Assembly: GCA_013811805.1 (NCBI GenBank)
Contig: JACCUM010000094.1
Location: 1-20,547 of the forward strand
DNA length: 20,547 nt
Direction of reading: 5' to 3'
DNA from: Geodermatophilaceae bacterium
Lineage (GTDB): Bacteria; Actinomycetota; Actinomycetes; Mycobacteriales; Geodermatophilaceae
Positions 13,352-20,547 of this stretch are shown here, one piece after another. Each line of letters opens with the position of its first letter. The first letter of the stretch is position 1. Below the pieces are notes generated by a model that searched no databases, was not told the origin of the DNA, and saw nothing but the letters and a program-made list of their open reading frames with translations. The position numbers and the translations under genes were made by a program.

Positions 13352-14275
13352 TCAGGCCGTCCCTGAGTCGGGCTGATCGGCGCGCGGCTTGCGCAAAGCG
13401 AGGGCGACTCCGGCGGCGGTGACGACCACGCCAATGATGCTCACAAGCGCCAGATCCTCACCGAAGAGCAGGTACGCCTCGATCGCCGTGGCCGGCGGCA
13501 CCAGGTAGAACAGGCTCGACACCCCGGATGCGCTGCCCCGCTTGAGCAAGAACAGCAGGAGCAGGACCGCACCGAGGGACAGGGCGAAGACCAACCAGAC
13601 CATCGCCAGGCTGAACTCGAGTGTCCAGTCGATGGTCTGCGTCTCGAAACTCAGCGACAGGACCGCGACCAACGCCGCGGCGGCGAGGTACTGCACCGCC
13701 GTACCGCTGGCCAACGGAATGCCGTCGCCGTGCCGCTTTTGATGAATCGTCCCGGCTGTACCGGCGGCCAACGCGACCAGGCACGCCACGATGCCCAGGA
13801 TCGGGAAGTCAGCTGACCGGCCGGCATCGAACAGGCCCGGTGCGAGAACGAGTACCACACCGATCACACCGAGCACCAACCCGACCCACTGCCACCGGCT
13901 CAGCCGTTCGCCGAGCAGCCGATTCGCCAGCGCAGCAACCACAACCGGCTGCAGGCTGACGATCACCGCCGATACCCCGGAGGGCAGTCCGTTGTCGATC
14001 GACCAGAAGACCCCACCGAGATAGCCGGCGTGCAGCAGGACACCAGTCACCGCGGAGCGGCCCCATTGCACCCTGGTACGCGGCCGTTCCGAGCGGGTGA
14101 CCGCGACGATCAGCCACAGCAACGCGCTGGCGATCATCAGCCGAAGGGCGAGGAAGGTGAACGGCTCGGCGTACGGAAGGCCGTACTTAGCCCCGATGAA
14201 CCCGGTGCTCCACAACAGCACGAAGACCGCCGGAGCGCTGGCAACAGCCAGCGTGCGCCGAGTCGGTGCAGCCAC
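13352..14275 (-). CDS. EamA-family (DMT superfamily) transporter
   Basis: A 307-residue integral membrane protein with ten predicted helices in two EamA repeats. Repeat one starts VFVLLWSTGFIGAKYGLPYAEPFTFLALR and includes the family-typical SAVIVSLQPVVVAALANRLLGERLSRWQW near residues 103-131. Repeat two repeats the pattern as SSLFYLVPPATAIEAYLLFGEDLALV near 250-275. These proteins usually export amino acids or other small metabolites; the substrate is unknown. The start is GTG 14275 with no clear ribosome site, and no better start exists nearby. It is divergent from the MmcQ-like gene with 71 bases between. Confidence 0.94.
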   Translation of the reverse strand: MAAPTRRTLAVASAPAVFVLLWSTGFIGAKYGLPYAEPFTFLALRLMIASALLWLIVAVTRSERPRTRVQWGRSAVTGVLLHAGYLGGVFWSIDNGLPSGVSAVIVSLQPVVVAALANRLLGERLSRWQWVGLVLGVIGVVLVLAPGLFDAGRSADFPILGIVACLVALAAGTAGTIHQKRHGDGIPLASGTAVQYLAAAALVAVLSLSFETQTIDWTLEFSLAMVWLVFALSLGAVLLLLFLLKRGSASGVSSLFYLVPPATAIEAYLLFGEDLALVSIIGVVVTAAGVALALRKPRADQPDSGTA

Positions 14276-14346
14276 CAGGGCAGTCGATCACATCACCGCC
14301 CCGCAACCCGCCGCCGATGCTGTGAGAGACCGGCCACAATGACGGC

Positions 14347-14694
14347 ATGGTCTCCGAGGACGACGTCCGTACGGCGGCGCTGTCGTTGCCCGAGACCAAC
14401 GAGAAGTCCTCGTACGGCATGCCGGGATTTCGGGCGCGTACCAAGGGATTCGCACGCTTGCACGAACAGCCCGGGGTCTTGATGCTGTGGTGCGCCGACG
14501 TCGGCGAGAAGGAGGCGCTGATCGCCTCGGAACCGGAGAAGTTCTTCACCACACCGCATTACGACGGGTACAGCAGCGTCCTCGTCCGGCTGGATCGCAT
14601 CGACGGTGAGGAACTCCTGGACCTGTTGACGGCGGCTTGGCGGTCTCGGGCGCCGACGCGGCTGGTCGAGGACTTCGATGCCGACGGGCGGTAA
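14347..14694 (+). CDS. MmcQ/YjbR family protein
   Basis: A 115-residue member of the MmcQ/YjbR (DUF419) family, a small CyaY-like fold of unknown role, sometimes proposed to bind DNA. Signature segments are VRTAALSLPETNEKSSYGMPGFR near the start, GVLMLWCADVGEKEALIASEPEKFFTTPHYDGYSSVLVRL in the centre and ELLDLLTAAWRSRAPTRLVEDF at the end. ATG 14347 begins at the expected place. Its stop is nine bases before the acyl-CoA dehydrogenase start on the same strand, so they are likely co-transcribed, though I know of no functional link. Confidence 0.9.
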   Translation: MVSEDDVRTAALSLPETNEKSSYGMPGFRARTKGFARLHEQPGVLMLWCADVGEKEALIASEPEKFFTTPHYDGYSSVLVRLDRIDGEELLDLLTAAWRSRAPTRLVEDFDADGR

Positions 14695-14703
14695 CGTCGG
14701 CGC

Positions 14704-15873
14704 ATGGACTTCGGACTGACCGAGGAAGAGCGGGCGATCCGCGACACGGTGCGGGATTTCGTCAAGCGTGAGGTAATGCCGCTGGAAGCGGACTGCCTGC
14801 GCAACGAGCGCGCCGGCCGGGTCGGGGTCGACCGGGCCACTCTGAAAGCGTTGCAGCACAAGGCGAAGCAGGTCGGCTTCTGGGGGATCAACACGCCCGA
14901 GGAGTACGGCGGTATGGGCTTGGGCCCGGTGATGACTGCGCTGATCAGCCTGGAGCTGGCGCGGACGTTCGTACCGTTCTATCTCGGTGGGTACGCCGAC
15001 AACATCCTCTATCACTGCACGCCCGAGCAGGCCGAGAGCTACCTCCTGCCGGTCATCGCCGGGGACAAGATCTCCTGCTTCGCGATCACTGAGCCCGGCG
15101 CCGGGTCGGATGCCAAGGCGATCACCACGTCGGCCCGGAAGGAGGGCGATGCCTGGATCATCCGTGGCGAGAAGACGTTCATCACCCGCGGCAACGACGC
15201 CGACTTCACGATGGTCTTCGCGGTCACGGACAGAGAGTTGGGCGCCGACGGTGGCGTGACCGCGTTCCTGGTCGACCGAGACATGGGCTGGAAGTCCGAG
15301 CCGATCGACACGATGGGAGAGTGGGGGCCGGCCGCGCTGGTCTTCGACGATGTCGCCGTACCGGAGCAGAACATCCTCGGCGAGATCGGTCAGGGCTTCA
15401 CCCTCGCGATGGAGTGGATCAACGCCGGACGGTTCATCCTCCCGGCGCGGGCCGTGGGCGCCTGCGAGCGTTTGCTCCAGTTCGCCTTGGACTACGCCAA
15501 CACCCGCTCGACCTTTGGCCACCCGCTGGCCCAACGCCAGGCCATCCAGTGGATGATCGCCGACTCCGCCGTGGAGATCGAGGCGATGAAGTGGCTGACC
15601 CTGCATGCCGCCTGGCAGATGCAGCAGGGCCAGGACAACCGGCACACGTCCTCGATGGCCAAGCTGTACGCCGGCGTCAAGGCCAACGAGGTCGTCGACC
15701 GGGTCCTGCAGATTCACGGCGGGATGGGCTACACCCGGGAATTGCCGATCGAGCGGTGGTACCGCGAGTTGCGGTTACTGCGGATCTATGAGGGCACCGA
15801 CGAGATCCAGCGTCAGTCGATCGCCCGCAATCTGCTCAAGGGCAACGTGAAGCTGGCCTCGACGCCCAACTGA
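14704..15873 (+). CDS. Acyl-CoA dehydrogenase
   Basis: A 389-residue FAD-dependent acyl-CoA dehydrogenase, which puts a double bond between C2 and C3 of an acyl-CoA and hands electrons to ETF. All three domains are present: an N-terminal helical part (LTEEERAIRDTVRDFVKREV), a beta domain with FAITEPGAGSDA (126-137) that holds FAD, and a C-terminal helical part with RSTFGHPLAQRQAIQWMIAD, QIHGGMGYTRELPIERWYRE and RIYEGTDEIQ. Glu363 in YEGT is the expected catalytic base. Length and motifs are complete. Chain-length or ring specificity cannot be told; some features recall enzymes for short or carnitine-linked substrates. It probably follows MmcQ in one transcript. Confidence 0.96.
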   Translation: MDFGLTEEERAIRDTVRDFVKREVMPLEADCLRNERAGRVGVDRATLKALQHKAKQVGFWGINTPEEYGGMGLGPVMTALISLELARTFVPFYLGGYADNILYHCTPEQAESYLLPVIAGDKISCFAITEPGAGSDAKAITTSARKEGDAWIIRGEKTFITRGNDADFTMVFAVTDRELGADGGVTAFLVDRDMGWKSEPIDTMGEWGPAALVFDDVAVPEQNILGEIGQGFTLAMEWINAGRFILPARAVGACERLLQFALDYANTRSTFGHPLAQRQAIQWMIADSAVEIEAMKWLTLHAAWQMQQGQDNRHTSSMAKLYAGVKANEVVDRVLQIHGGMGYTRELPIERWYRELRLLRIYEGTDEIQRQSIARNLLKGNVKLASTPN

Positions 15874-15914
15874 CCCGCCCGATCGTTTGTGCCGCGGAAA
15901 CCGGGCAAGATCAG

Positions 15915-15953
15915 GAGCGCCCAGGGTTGAGTCCGGCTGCACCCAGGGCGCTC
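15915..15953. terminator. Strong hairpin between convergent genes, probable two-way terminator
   Basis: GAGCGCCC (15915-15922) pairs perfectly with GGGCGCTC (15946-15953); after one A/A mismatch, GGGT (15924-15927) pairs with ACCC (15941-15944), leaving a 13-base loop. It lies between the stops of the acyl-CoA dehydrogenase and the YceI gene. There is no T tract, which is common in actinobacteria. A short tandem repeat, ATCAACCCC twice (15957-15974), follows. Confidence 0.65.
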
Positions 15954-15975
15954 ACGATCAACCCCATCAACCCCA

Positions 15976-16578
15976 TCAGCGACGATCACCTCGAGAACGC
16001 GGATCACCCGAGTGTGCGGCCACCTTCGGTTCGATGAACTGCAGATCGAGTTCGACCTTGACCACGTCGCCGAGCATCGCACCGACCGGGCCGAAGCCGA
16101 GCCCGAAGTCCTTGCGGCGGATCTCACCGGTCGCCTCGAACCCGGCGTGCCGGGTCCCGTCGAAGAACGCCTCGACGCCGCCGAACTCGGTCGCCAGGCT
16201 GAGCGGCCGGGTGACGTCGCCGATCGTCAGCTCACCGTCCAGCGTCCAGTCGGAGCCCTCGCCGCGAATCCGCGTCGACCGGTAGGACATCGTCGTTCGG
16301 TTCGCTACGTCGAGGAGTTCGGCCGAACGCAGGTGCGCATCGCGGGTCTCGTTGCCCGTGTCGATCGATGCCAGGTCGACGCCGGCCGTGACCATCGAGT
16401 CGTCGAGGGTTGCACCGATCACCAGTTCGGCGGAAACAGTACCGAATCGGCCGCGGACCTTGGCGACACCCAGGTGGCGGATGGTGAAGCCGACGGTGGT
16501 GTGGTCAGTGTCCAAGGCCCAACGGCCCTGGGCGAGTGGGAGAACCGTCCTTGTTGTCTGTGCGGTCGTTGTCGTCAT
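15976..16578 (-). CDS. YceI family protein
   Basis: A 200-residue YceI protein, a lipocalin-like barrel that binds polyisoprenoid or related lipids. Family marks: GRWALDTDHTTVGFTIRHLGVAKVRGRFG at the start, SIDTGNETRDAHLRSAELLDV, ELTIGDVTRPLSLATEFGG, and RKDFGLGFG followed by LGDVVKVELDLQFIEP. There is no signal peptide, so unlike E. coli YceI it should stay in the cytoplasm, as most actinobacterial members do. ATG 16578 has AGGAT eight bases upstream. It is divergent from an XRE regulator, with three 15-bp repeats in the 125-base gap, and so may be that regulator's target. Confidence 0.95.
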   Translation of the reverse strand: MTTTTAQTTRTVLPLAQGRWALDTDHTTVGFTIRHLGVAKVRGRFGTVSAELVIGATLDDSMVTAGVDLASIDTGNETRDAHLRSAELLDVANRTTMSYRSTRIRGEGSDWTLDGELTIGDVTRPLSLATEFGGVEAFFDGTRHAGFEATGEIRRKDFGLGFGPVGAMLGDVVKVELDLQFIEPKVAAHSGDPRSRGDRR

Positions 16579-16637
16579 GGAATCGATCCTGTGCGCCGGA
16601 TGCGATCCCAGGGAGACCGCGCTGTAGCTGGCACGGC

Positions 16638-16682
16638 CGAGACCGGCCTTGCCCAGGCTGGCCTCCTCCAGGCTGGCCTTGA
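16638..16682. repeat. Three tandem 15-bp repeats upstream of the XRE regulator
   Basis: Units at 16638-16652, 16653-16667 and 16668-16682 share GGCCT at exact 15-base steps (16645, 16660, 16675). The last two units share CCAGGCTGGCCT, itself containing the CCAG/CTGG dyad. The block sits 22 bases before the XRE start and about 60 bases before the YceI start. It could be an array of binding sites for the regulator or a simple minisatellite. Confidence 0.6.
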
Positions 16683-16703
16683 CGGGGCCACCATGGCGGC
16701 GCT

Positions 16704-17579
16704 GTGAGCGAGCACACTGTAGGAGTGATCGAGGGAGAGCTCGGCTCGTTCCTACGTAGCCGGCGCGAGGGGGTGAGCCCCGCCGACGTCGGCCTGCCGA
16801 TCGGAACCCGTCGACGTACCCCCGGCTTACGACGCGCTGAACTCGCCACCTTGGCCGGGGTCAGCGTCGACTATCTGATCCGGCTCGAGCAGGGTCGAGA
16901 CGTGCACCCCTCGACGCAGGTACTCGGGGCGCTGGCCGCGGCGTTGCAGCTCAGCGAGGACGATCGCGACCATCTCCGAATCCTTGCCGCTATCACGAGC
17001 GGCGCGGAGCTCTGTCCCGAGCCGATTGCGGCCGCGAGGACGGTGCGGCCCACTGTCCAAGCCATGCTCGACCAGTTCGAGCCGGCGCCTGCCTTCGTCC
17101 TCAACCACCTGGCCGACCTACTGGCCTGGACCGACGGCTACGACCGGCTGGCGCGCCCCCTCGGCATTCTCGATGGCGCGGAGCCCAATCTCGTCTGGTT
17201 CACCTTCGCCGACGATCGAGCGCGGGCTGCCTACCCCGACTGGGACGACATCGCCGACGAGCAGGTCGCGAACCTGCACGAGCTGCGCCAGTGCGACAAC
17301 AACACCGACACGCTGGCCGCCCGGCTTGCACAGGCAGCAGGGTCGGAGTTCACCGACCGATGGGAGCGCCGTCCGGTCGGGAGGAAGCGCACCGGGATCA
17401 AGGCGATCTCGCACCCGGCCGTGGGTGTCCTGCGGCTGGCTTTCGAAACGCTGGAACTGCCCGATGCCGACCGCCAGCGCCTCGTGGTCTACCTGCCCGC
17501 CGACGCGGCGACGGAAGCCGGCCTCAATCGGCTCGCCGGTCGTCGGCCAGGTGCGCTGCGATCGGTGAGCGCCGGCTAG
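16704..17579 (+). CDS. XRE-type regulator with MmyB-like ligand-binding domain
   Basis: A 291-residue regulator. The N-terminal helix-turn-helix is about residues 12-90: LGSFLRSRREGVSP, RRRTPGLRRAELATLAGVSVDYLIRLEQGRD is the recognition part, and VLGALAAALQLSEDDRDHL closes it. About residues 108-280 match the MmyB-like domain, which in other members binds small molecules, possibly fatty acids: AMLDQFEPAPAFVLNHLADLLAWT, EQVANLHELRQC, and the ending AVGVLRLAFETLELPDADRQRLVVY. GTG 16704 has no ribosome site; GTG 16725 (VIEGELG) is an alternative, but GTAGGA touches it. It is divergent from YceI and convergent with the DJ-1 pair. Confidence 0.93.
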   Translation: MSEHTVGVIEGELGSFLRSRREGVSPADVGLPIGTRRRTPGLRRAELATLAGVSVDYLIRLEQGRDVHPSTQVLGALAAALQLSEDDRDHLRILAAITSGAELCPEPIAAARTVRPTVQAMLDQFEPAPAFVLNHLADLLAWTDGYDRLARPLGILDGAEPNLVWFTFADDRARAAYPDWDDIADEQVANLHELRQCDNNTDTLAARLAQAAGSEFTDRWERRPVGRKRTGIKAISHPAVGVLRLAFETLELPDADRQRLVVYLPADAATEAGLNRLAGRRPGALRSVSAG

Positions 17580-17627
17580 CTCTGCCCGCCGTACCCCGCA
17601 CAATCACAGATCAACTCGAGCTCCGGC

Positions 17628-18266
17628 TCAGGGCTGCGATTCGGCGTACGCGCGCACTCGGTCCATCACCTCGGCGCTGACCTTGCTCGGGTGCCCAGCG
17701 TCGAAGGGCGGCTGCGGGTCGTACTCGATATAGACCTGCGCGGCCTGGGCCGCCACGTCGTCGACCAGCAGTTCGACGAGCCGGATCGCCATGTCGATCC
17801 CGGCGGAGACCCCGGCCGCGGTGATGATCCGCTCAGGTAGGTGCTCGACCACCCGCTGGGTGACCGGCACCGCACCGAGCTTGTCGAGGTAGTCCAGCAC
17901 GCTCCAGTGCGTGGTGGCGGTCAGCCCAGCGAGTAGTCCGGCCGCGGCGAGGATCAGTGAACCGCTGCACACCGAGGTCGTGAACCGGGTGCCCTCGTGT
18001 GCGCGCCGCAGCCAATCGAGGAGCGGGCCACCGTCGAGAACCGCCCGGGTACCGATGCCGCCCGGTACGACGATCACATCGGGCGCCGGTACCTCGTCAA
18101 AGGTTGCGTCGACGGTGAGTCCGAGCCGGCCGCTCTCGGTACGTACCTCGCCGCGCGCTTCGCCGGCGAACACCACGTCGAGCGACGGAACCTGTTGCAG
18201 CACTTCGTACGGTCCGATCGCGTCGAGCGCGGTCAACCGGGGAAACAGGGGGATAGCGACCTGCAT
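17628..18266 (-). CDS. Isonitrile hydratase-like DJ-1/PfpI protein
   Basis: A 212-residue DJ-1/PfpI-fold protein. It aligns along its length with isonitrile hydratase (InhA), which turns isocyanides into N-formamides. Asp15 in LFPRLTALDAIGPYEVL and Cys100 in TTSVCSGSLILAAAGLL stand at the places of InhA's Asp17 and Cys101, whereas InhA's Thr next to the Cys is Ser here. TATTHWSVLDYL, GVSAGIDMAIRLVELL and QVYIEYDPQPPFDAG also match. The activity is plausible but unproved, since GlxA-like regulators share these motifs. ATG 18266 has AAAGG seven bases upstream and lies one base after the glxA stop (TGACATG), so translation is tightly coupled. It converges with the XRE gene. Confidence 0.9.
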   Translation of the reverse strand: MQVAIPLFPRLTALDAIGPYEVLQQVPSLDVVFAGEARGEVRTESGRLGLTVDATFDEVPAPDVIVVPGGIGTRAVLDGGPLLDWLRRAHEGTRFTTSVCSGSLILAAAGLLAGLTATTHWSVLDYLDKLGAVPVTQRVVEHLPERIITAAGVSAGIDMAIRLVELLVDDVAAQAAQVYIEYDPQPPFDAGHPSKVSAEVMDRVRAYAESQP

Positions 18267-18267
18267 G

Positions 18268-19341
18268 TCATGACCTTTCGTCGGGTACGGCGGGGACACC
18301 GTCGGGTACGGGGGAGGAGCGGTTGGGTACGGCGGAGGAGCCGTCGGGTACGGCGGAGAAGCGCCGGCGGTAATGGTCGGGGGGCACGCCGAGGCGCCGT
18401 ACGAAGGCCCGTCGCATCGTCTCAGCGGAGCCGAACCCGGCTCGGGCGGCCGCGACGGTGACCAACACCGGCTCGGACTCCAGCAGCCGTCGGGCGGTGT
18501 CGACCCGGACCTGCTCCACGTAGTCGCCGGGCGGACACCCGAGCAGGCGGAGAAACTCGCGGCTGAGGTGCCGTTCGCTCATTCCGACCCGTGCGGCCAG
18601 CGTTGGCACGCGCAGGTCTGCGGCCGGTTCGGCATGGATCAGATCTTGTGCCGCTCGTACGGACGGCCGGGCAGCAGGCGGTGACCAGACCGGGCCGGCG
18701 AACTGACTCTGCCCACCCGGCCGGCGCAGAAACACGACGAGTTCGCGGGCGATCCGCTGGGCCACATCTACACCGTGATCGGCCTCGACCAGCGCCAGCG
18801 CAAGGTCGATCCCTGCGGTCACGCCTGCCGATGTCCAGATCCGGCCCTGCCGCAGGTAGATCGGGTCACTGCGTACGTCGACGGTCGGGAAGTCGCGGGC
18901 CAGAGCCGTGGTGTGTCGCCAGTGCGTGGTAGCGGCCAGCCCGTCGAGCAGCCCGGCGGCGGCCAGCAGGAACGCTCCGGTGCACACCGACACAACCCGG
19001 CTGGACCGAGCGGCGGCCTCGCGCAACCAGTCGAGGAAGACATCGTCGCGGCTCAGCGTCCTGGCGCCGGGCCCGCCGGGAACCAGCAGCGTGCCGATCT
19101 CGCCGGTCTCGGGCAGTCGGTTGTCGGCTAGCAGGCGCAATCCGCTCTCGGCCAGGACCGGTCCTGGGGTCACCGCCACCAGCGAAACGCAGTAGCCGTT
19201 GCTCGATACCGTGCGCGATCCGGTGCCGGAGGCGCGAACGTCCAGCAGCGTGGTGGCGCCGATCAGCACCTCGTACGGGCCGGTGACATCAAGCGATTGG
19301 AACCCGGCAAAGACCGGGATGACGACACGGTGGATGGGCAC
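18268..19341 (-). CDS. GlxA-type AraC family regulator with DJ-1-like domain
   Basis: A 357-residue regulator. The N-terminal DJ-1/PfpI-like domain (about 1-215) has FAGFQSLDVTGPYEVL and Cys120 in VVSVCTGAFLLAAAGLLDG, TTHWRHTTALA and TSAGVTAGIDLALALVE. The C-terminal AraC double HTH (about 232-328) includes LAARVGMSERHLSREFLRLLGC and the second motif GFGSAETMRRAFVRRLGVPPDHYRRRF. After that, a non-family tail has four 7-residue repeats (xAVPDGS type) made by a 21-bp DNA repeat. The start is GTG 19341 with only a weak ribosome site. The hydratase-like gene follows one base after its stop, so the regulator probably controls its own operon. Its substrate or ligand is unknown. Confidence 0.94.
   Translation of the reverse strand: MPIHRVVIPVFAGFQSLDVTGPYEVLIGATTLLDVRASGTGSRTVSSNGYCVSLVAVTPGPVLAESGLRLLADNRLPETGEIGTLLVPGGPGARTLSRDDVFLDWLREAAARSSRVVSVCTGAFLLAAAGLLDGLAATTHWRHTTALARDFPTVDVRSDPIYLRQGRIWTSAGVTAGIDLALALVEADHGVDVAQRIARELVVFLRRPGGQSQFAGPVWSPPAARPSVRAAQDLIHAEPAADLRVPTLAARVGMSERHLSREFLRLLGCPPGDYVEQVRVDTARRLLESEPVLVTVAAARAGFGSAETMRRAFVRRLGVPPDHYRRRFSAVPDGSSAVPNRSSPVPDGVPAVPDERS
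18280..18363. repeat. Four 21-bp tandem repeats at the end of the GlxA-type gene
   Basis: Units 18280-18300, 18301-18321, 18322-18342 and 18343-18363 are exactly 21 bases each and differ at a few positions; the plus-strand consensus begins GTCGGGTACGGCGGAGGAGC. Being a multiple of three, the repeat adds in-frame heptads (AVPDGSS type) to the protein's C-terminus. It ends 14 bases upstream of the hydratase-like start codon, so changes in copy number would not break either gene. Confidence 0.9.
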
Positions 19342-19635
19342 GTACCCAGAGTTCTAGCGCCCGAGTGCTGGCGTCAATGTCGGGTACCCCACCTATTCGG
19401 CCAGGCGTCGACTCGGTCGGCCCGCGCGGTTATGCCCTCGGACCCTCATCGGCACGGCCTAAGGTCGAGGCCTGCGTTTCTCCGGCAGATCAGGAGCAGG
19501 CAGCAGGCATGGTGGACGTAACTGCCGGATCGAGCTGCACTACCGCCGTAGCGCGACCACACCAGTCCAGTGCCACGATGGTCAGTCACTGAACCAGACG
19601 ACGAGTGAGACGGGATCGGAGAAGGGGGGTGAGTC
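19342..19635. other. Intergenic region between GlxA-type and LCP genes
   Basis: Almost 300 bases between divergent genes. Short open frames on both strands have no ribosome sites or family features. A GGGTACCC palindrome lies at 19382-19389. The promoters of both flanking genes should be here, but I cannot place -35/-10 boxes with confidence. Confidence 0.35.
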
Positions 19636-20547
19636 ATGGGTAGGGACACCGCTCCGTTGCCGTGGACCGGTGCGCATCACCCGCGACCGCCGCCGTCCTC
19701 CGGCCAGAGACCGCCGCCGTCCTCGGGACAGAGACCGGCCCCTCCAGGCCAAAGACCGGCCTCCTCGGGGCAGATGCCGGCCTCCCCGGGCCAAAGACCA
19801 TCTGCCGCCGGCAGTCGTCAGCCGAGCCGGCCGGGTCGAGGACCGGGGTCGGAAGGCGCCCGGCGCTCGGCGCCCATCGGTACCCGTCCGCTACCTGCCC
19901 GCCTCGACCCTCGCGGCGGCTCATCGGGTCCCCGGCATCGGCTCCGCGAACAACCGGGCATCGGTCGATTCTTGATTCTCAGCGTGCTCGGAGCGCTGAT
20001 TCCCGGACTGGCCTATCTGGTAGCGGGCCGGCGCGCACTCGGGCTCTTTACCCTGACGGTGTTCGTCAGTGTGTTCGCCGCTGCCGTCTGGCTGGTTCGA
20101 GGCGACCAGCGCAGGCTGCTCCGGCTGCTCGTCGACGGCAATGCCCTGGCCCTGCTCGGGGTCGCAGTCGTGGCCCTCGGTCTGGGCTGGATCGCGGTGA
20201 TCATGACCGGGCACCTGCTGCTGCGACCGAGAGGGCTGCGCACCGGGCAGCGCGTCGTCGGTGCCGTGGTCATGGCGGTGCTCAGCCTGGGAATCGCCTT
20301 GCCGACGGCGGCCGCCGCGAACGCCGCCTTTCTGGCCCGGGACACCCTCGCCGAGATATTCGCCGACGACGGCCAGAGCGCTACCGTCCCGGACGCCGAA
20401 CCCGGCAATCCGTTCGGGAACAAGGAGCGGGTCAACGTCCTGCTGCTCGGCGGCGACGGCCTGCCTACGAGGGAGGGAATCCGTACAGACAGCGTCATCG
20501 TCGCCAGCACCGACACCGAGAGCGGGGCGACGACCCTGCTCAGCCTT
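19636..20547 (+). CDS. LytR-CpsA-Psr (LCP) family protein, N-terminal part
   Basis: The frame from ATG 19636 stays open to the window edge, giving 304 residues. LCP enzymes attach glycopolymers such as teichoic acids or arabinogalactan to peptidoglycan outside the cell. Residues 1-105 are a cytoplasmic Pro/Arg/Gln-rich region with five repeats of the RPxSSGQ type (17-53). About four membrane helices follow (110-130, 134-154, 168-190, 205-232). The LCP catalytic domain starts at about 266: VNVLLLGGDG, then RTDSVIVAS with Arg283 and Asp285, which in the family bind the pyrophosphate lipid carrier. The ribosome site AAGGGGGG lies about seven bases upstream. Multi-helix LCP proteins of this layout occur in Propionibacteriales. 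The rest lies outside the window. Confidence 0.9.
   Translation, partial: MGRDTAPLPWTGAHHPRPPPSSGQRPPPSSGQRPAPPGQRPASSGQMPASPGQRPSAAGSRQPSRPGRGPGSEGARRSAPIGTRPLPARLDPRGGSSGPRHRLREQPGIGRFLILSVLGALIPGLAYLVAGRRALGLFTLTVFVSVFAAAVWLVRGDQRRLLRLLVDGNALALLGVAVVALGLGWIAVIMTGHLLLRPRGLRTGQRVVGAVVMAVLSLGIALPTAAAANAAFLARDTLAEIFADDGQSATVPDAEPGNPFGNKERVNVLLLGGDGLPTREGIRTDSVIVASTDTESGATTLLSL
19684..19794 (+). repeat. Proline-rich coding repeats in the LCP gene
   Basis: Five in-frame units of 24, 24, 21, 21 and 21 bases encode RPPPSSGQ, RPPPSSGQ, RPAPPGQ, RPASSGQ and MPASPGQ. The DNA units differ at several places but keep a common pattern starting with an Arg-Pro (AGACCG) pair. The segment is predicted to be disordered and cytoplasmic; copy number may vary among strains. 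Confidence 0.8.

Noticed and set aside
14293..15717. 474-residue open frame on the minus strand
   Set aside because: It lies opposite the acyl-CoA dehydrogenase and MmcQ genes, whose motifs are complete. The peptide is rich in Arg, His and Asp with no family motifs, as expected from the reverse of high-GC coding DNA.
18280..18363. CRISPR array
   Set aside because: The 21-bp units are directly joined, with no spacers, and are in-frame coding repeats.

Overview
The window is high-GC DNA with tightly packed genes on both strands, many GTG starts and frequent Shine-Dalgarno sites. The families present (DUF427, DUF5709, ChaB with a Rho-N-like tail, an ECF41-type sigma factor, WYL regulators, an MmyB-like XRE regulator, a LytR-CpsA-Psr protein with a proline-rich N-terminus) point to an actinomycete. 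Propionibacteriales (Kribbella/Microlunatus/Nocardioides-like) is my guess from gene style, not a proven placement. No rRNA, tRNA, CRISPR array or insertion sequence was seen.

Layout. 1-1367: end of an unknown gene, then a divergent MarR regulator and membrane protein sharing a palindromic operator. 1481-3408: a DUF427 gene broken by two frameshifts, a histidine-kinase relic and a mazEF-type toxin-antitoxin pair. 3787-5004: a transmembrane Ser/Thr kinase with almost no external domain. 5041-7054: a minus-strand operon of DinB-like protein, GNAT acetyltransferase and pentapeptide/DinB protein; two of the three genes carry indels. 7113-8362: a WYL regulator followed by a frameshifted TetR C-terminal relic. 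8377-10177: an NAD(P)-binding oxidoreductase divergent from an ECF41-type sigma factor, with matching predicted promoters in both directions. 10275-13315: VOC and DUF1801 proteins, ChaB-like protein, vapBC, DUF5709, and a small phage-associated-domain protein, with a 59-bp inverted repeat midway between the last two. 13352-16578: EamA exporter, MmcQ/YjbR protein, acyl-CoA dehydrogenase and YceI protein, with a strong hairpin between the last two. 16704-19341: XRE/MmyB regulator, then a coupled pair of DJ-1/PfpI proteins (GlxA-type AraC regulator and isonitrile-hydratase-like enzyme). 19636-end: the first 304 residues of an LCP cell-wall ligase.

How the genes work together. Most units are a regulator next to one or two targets: MarR with membrane protein, WYL with DinB/GNAT, ECF41 with oxidoreductase, XRE with YceI, GlxA with hydratase. 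With the two toxin-antitoxin modules this looks like an accessory, stress- and metabolite-responsive region. Gene decay is concentrated between about 1.8 and 8.4 kb; the remaining genes read intact.

No wholly new multi-gene system can be claimed from sequence alone. The best candidates for a second look are the paired ECF41 promoters, the centred inverted repeat at 12824-12882 with its two flanking divergent genes, and the GlxA/hydratase pair with a 21-bp repeat at its junction.
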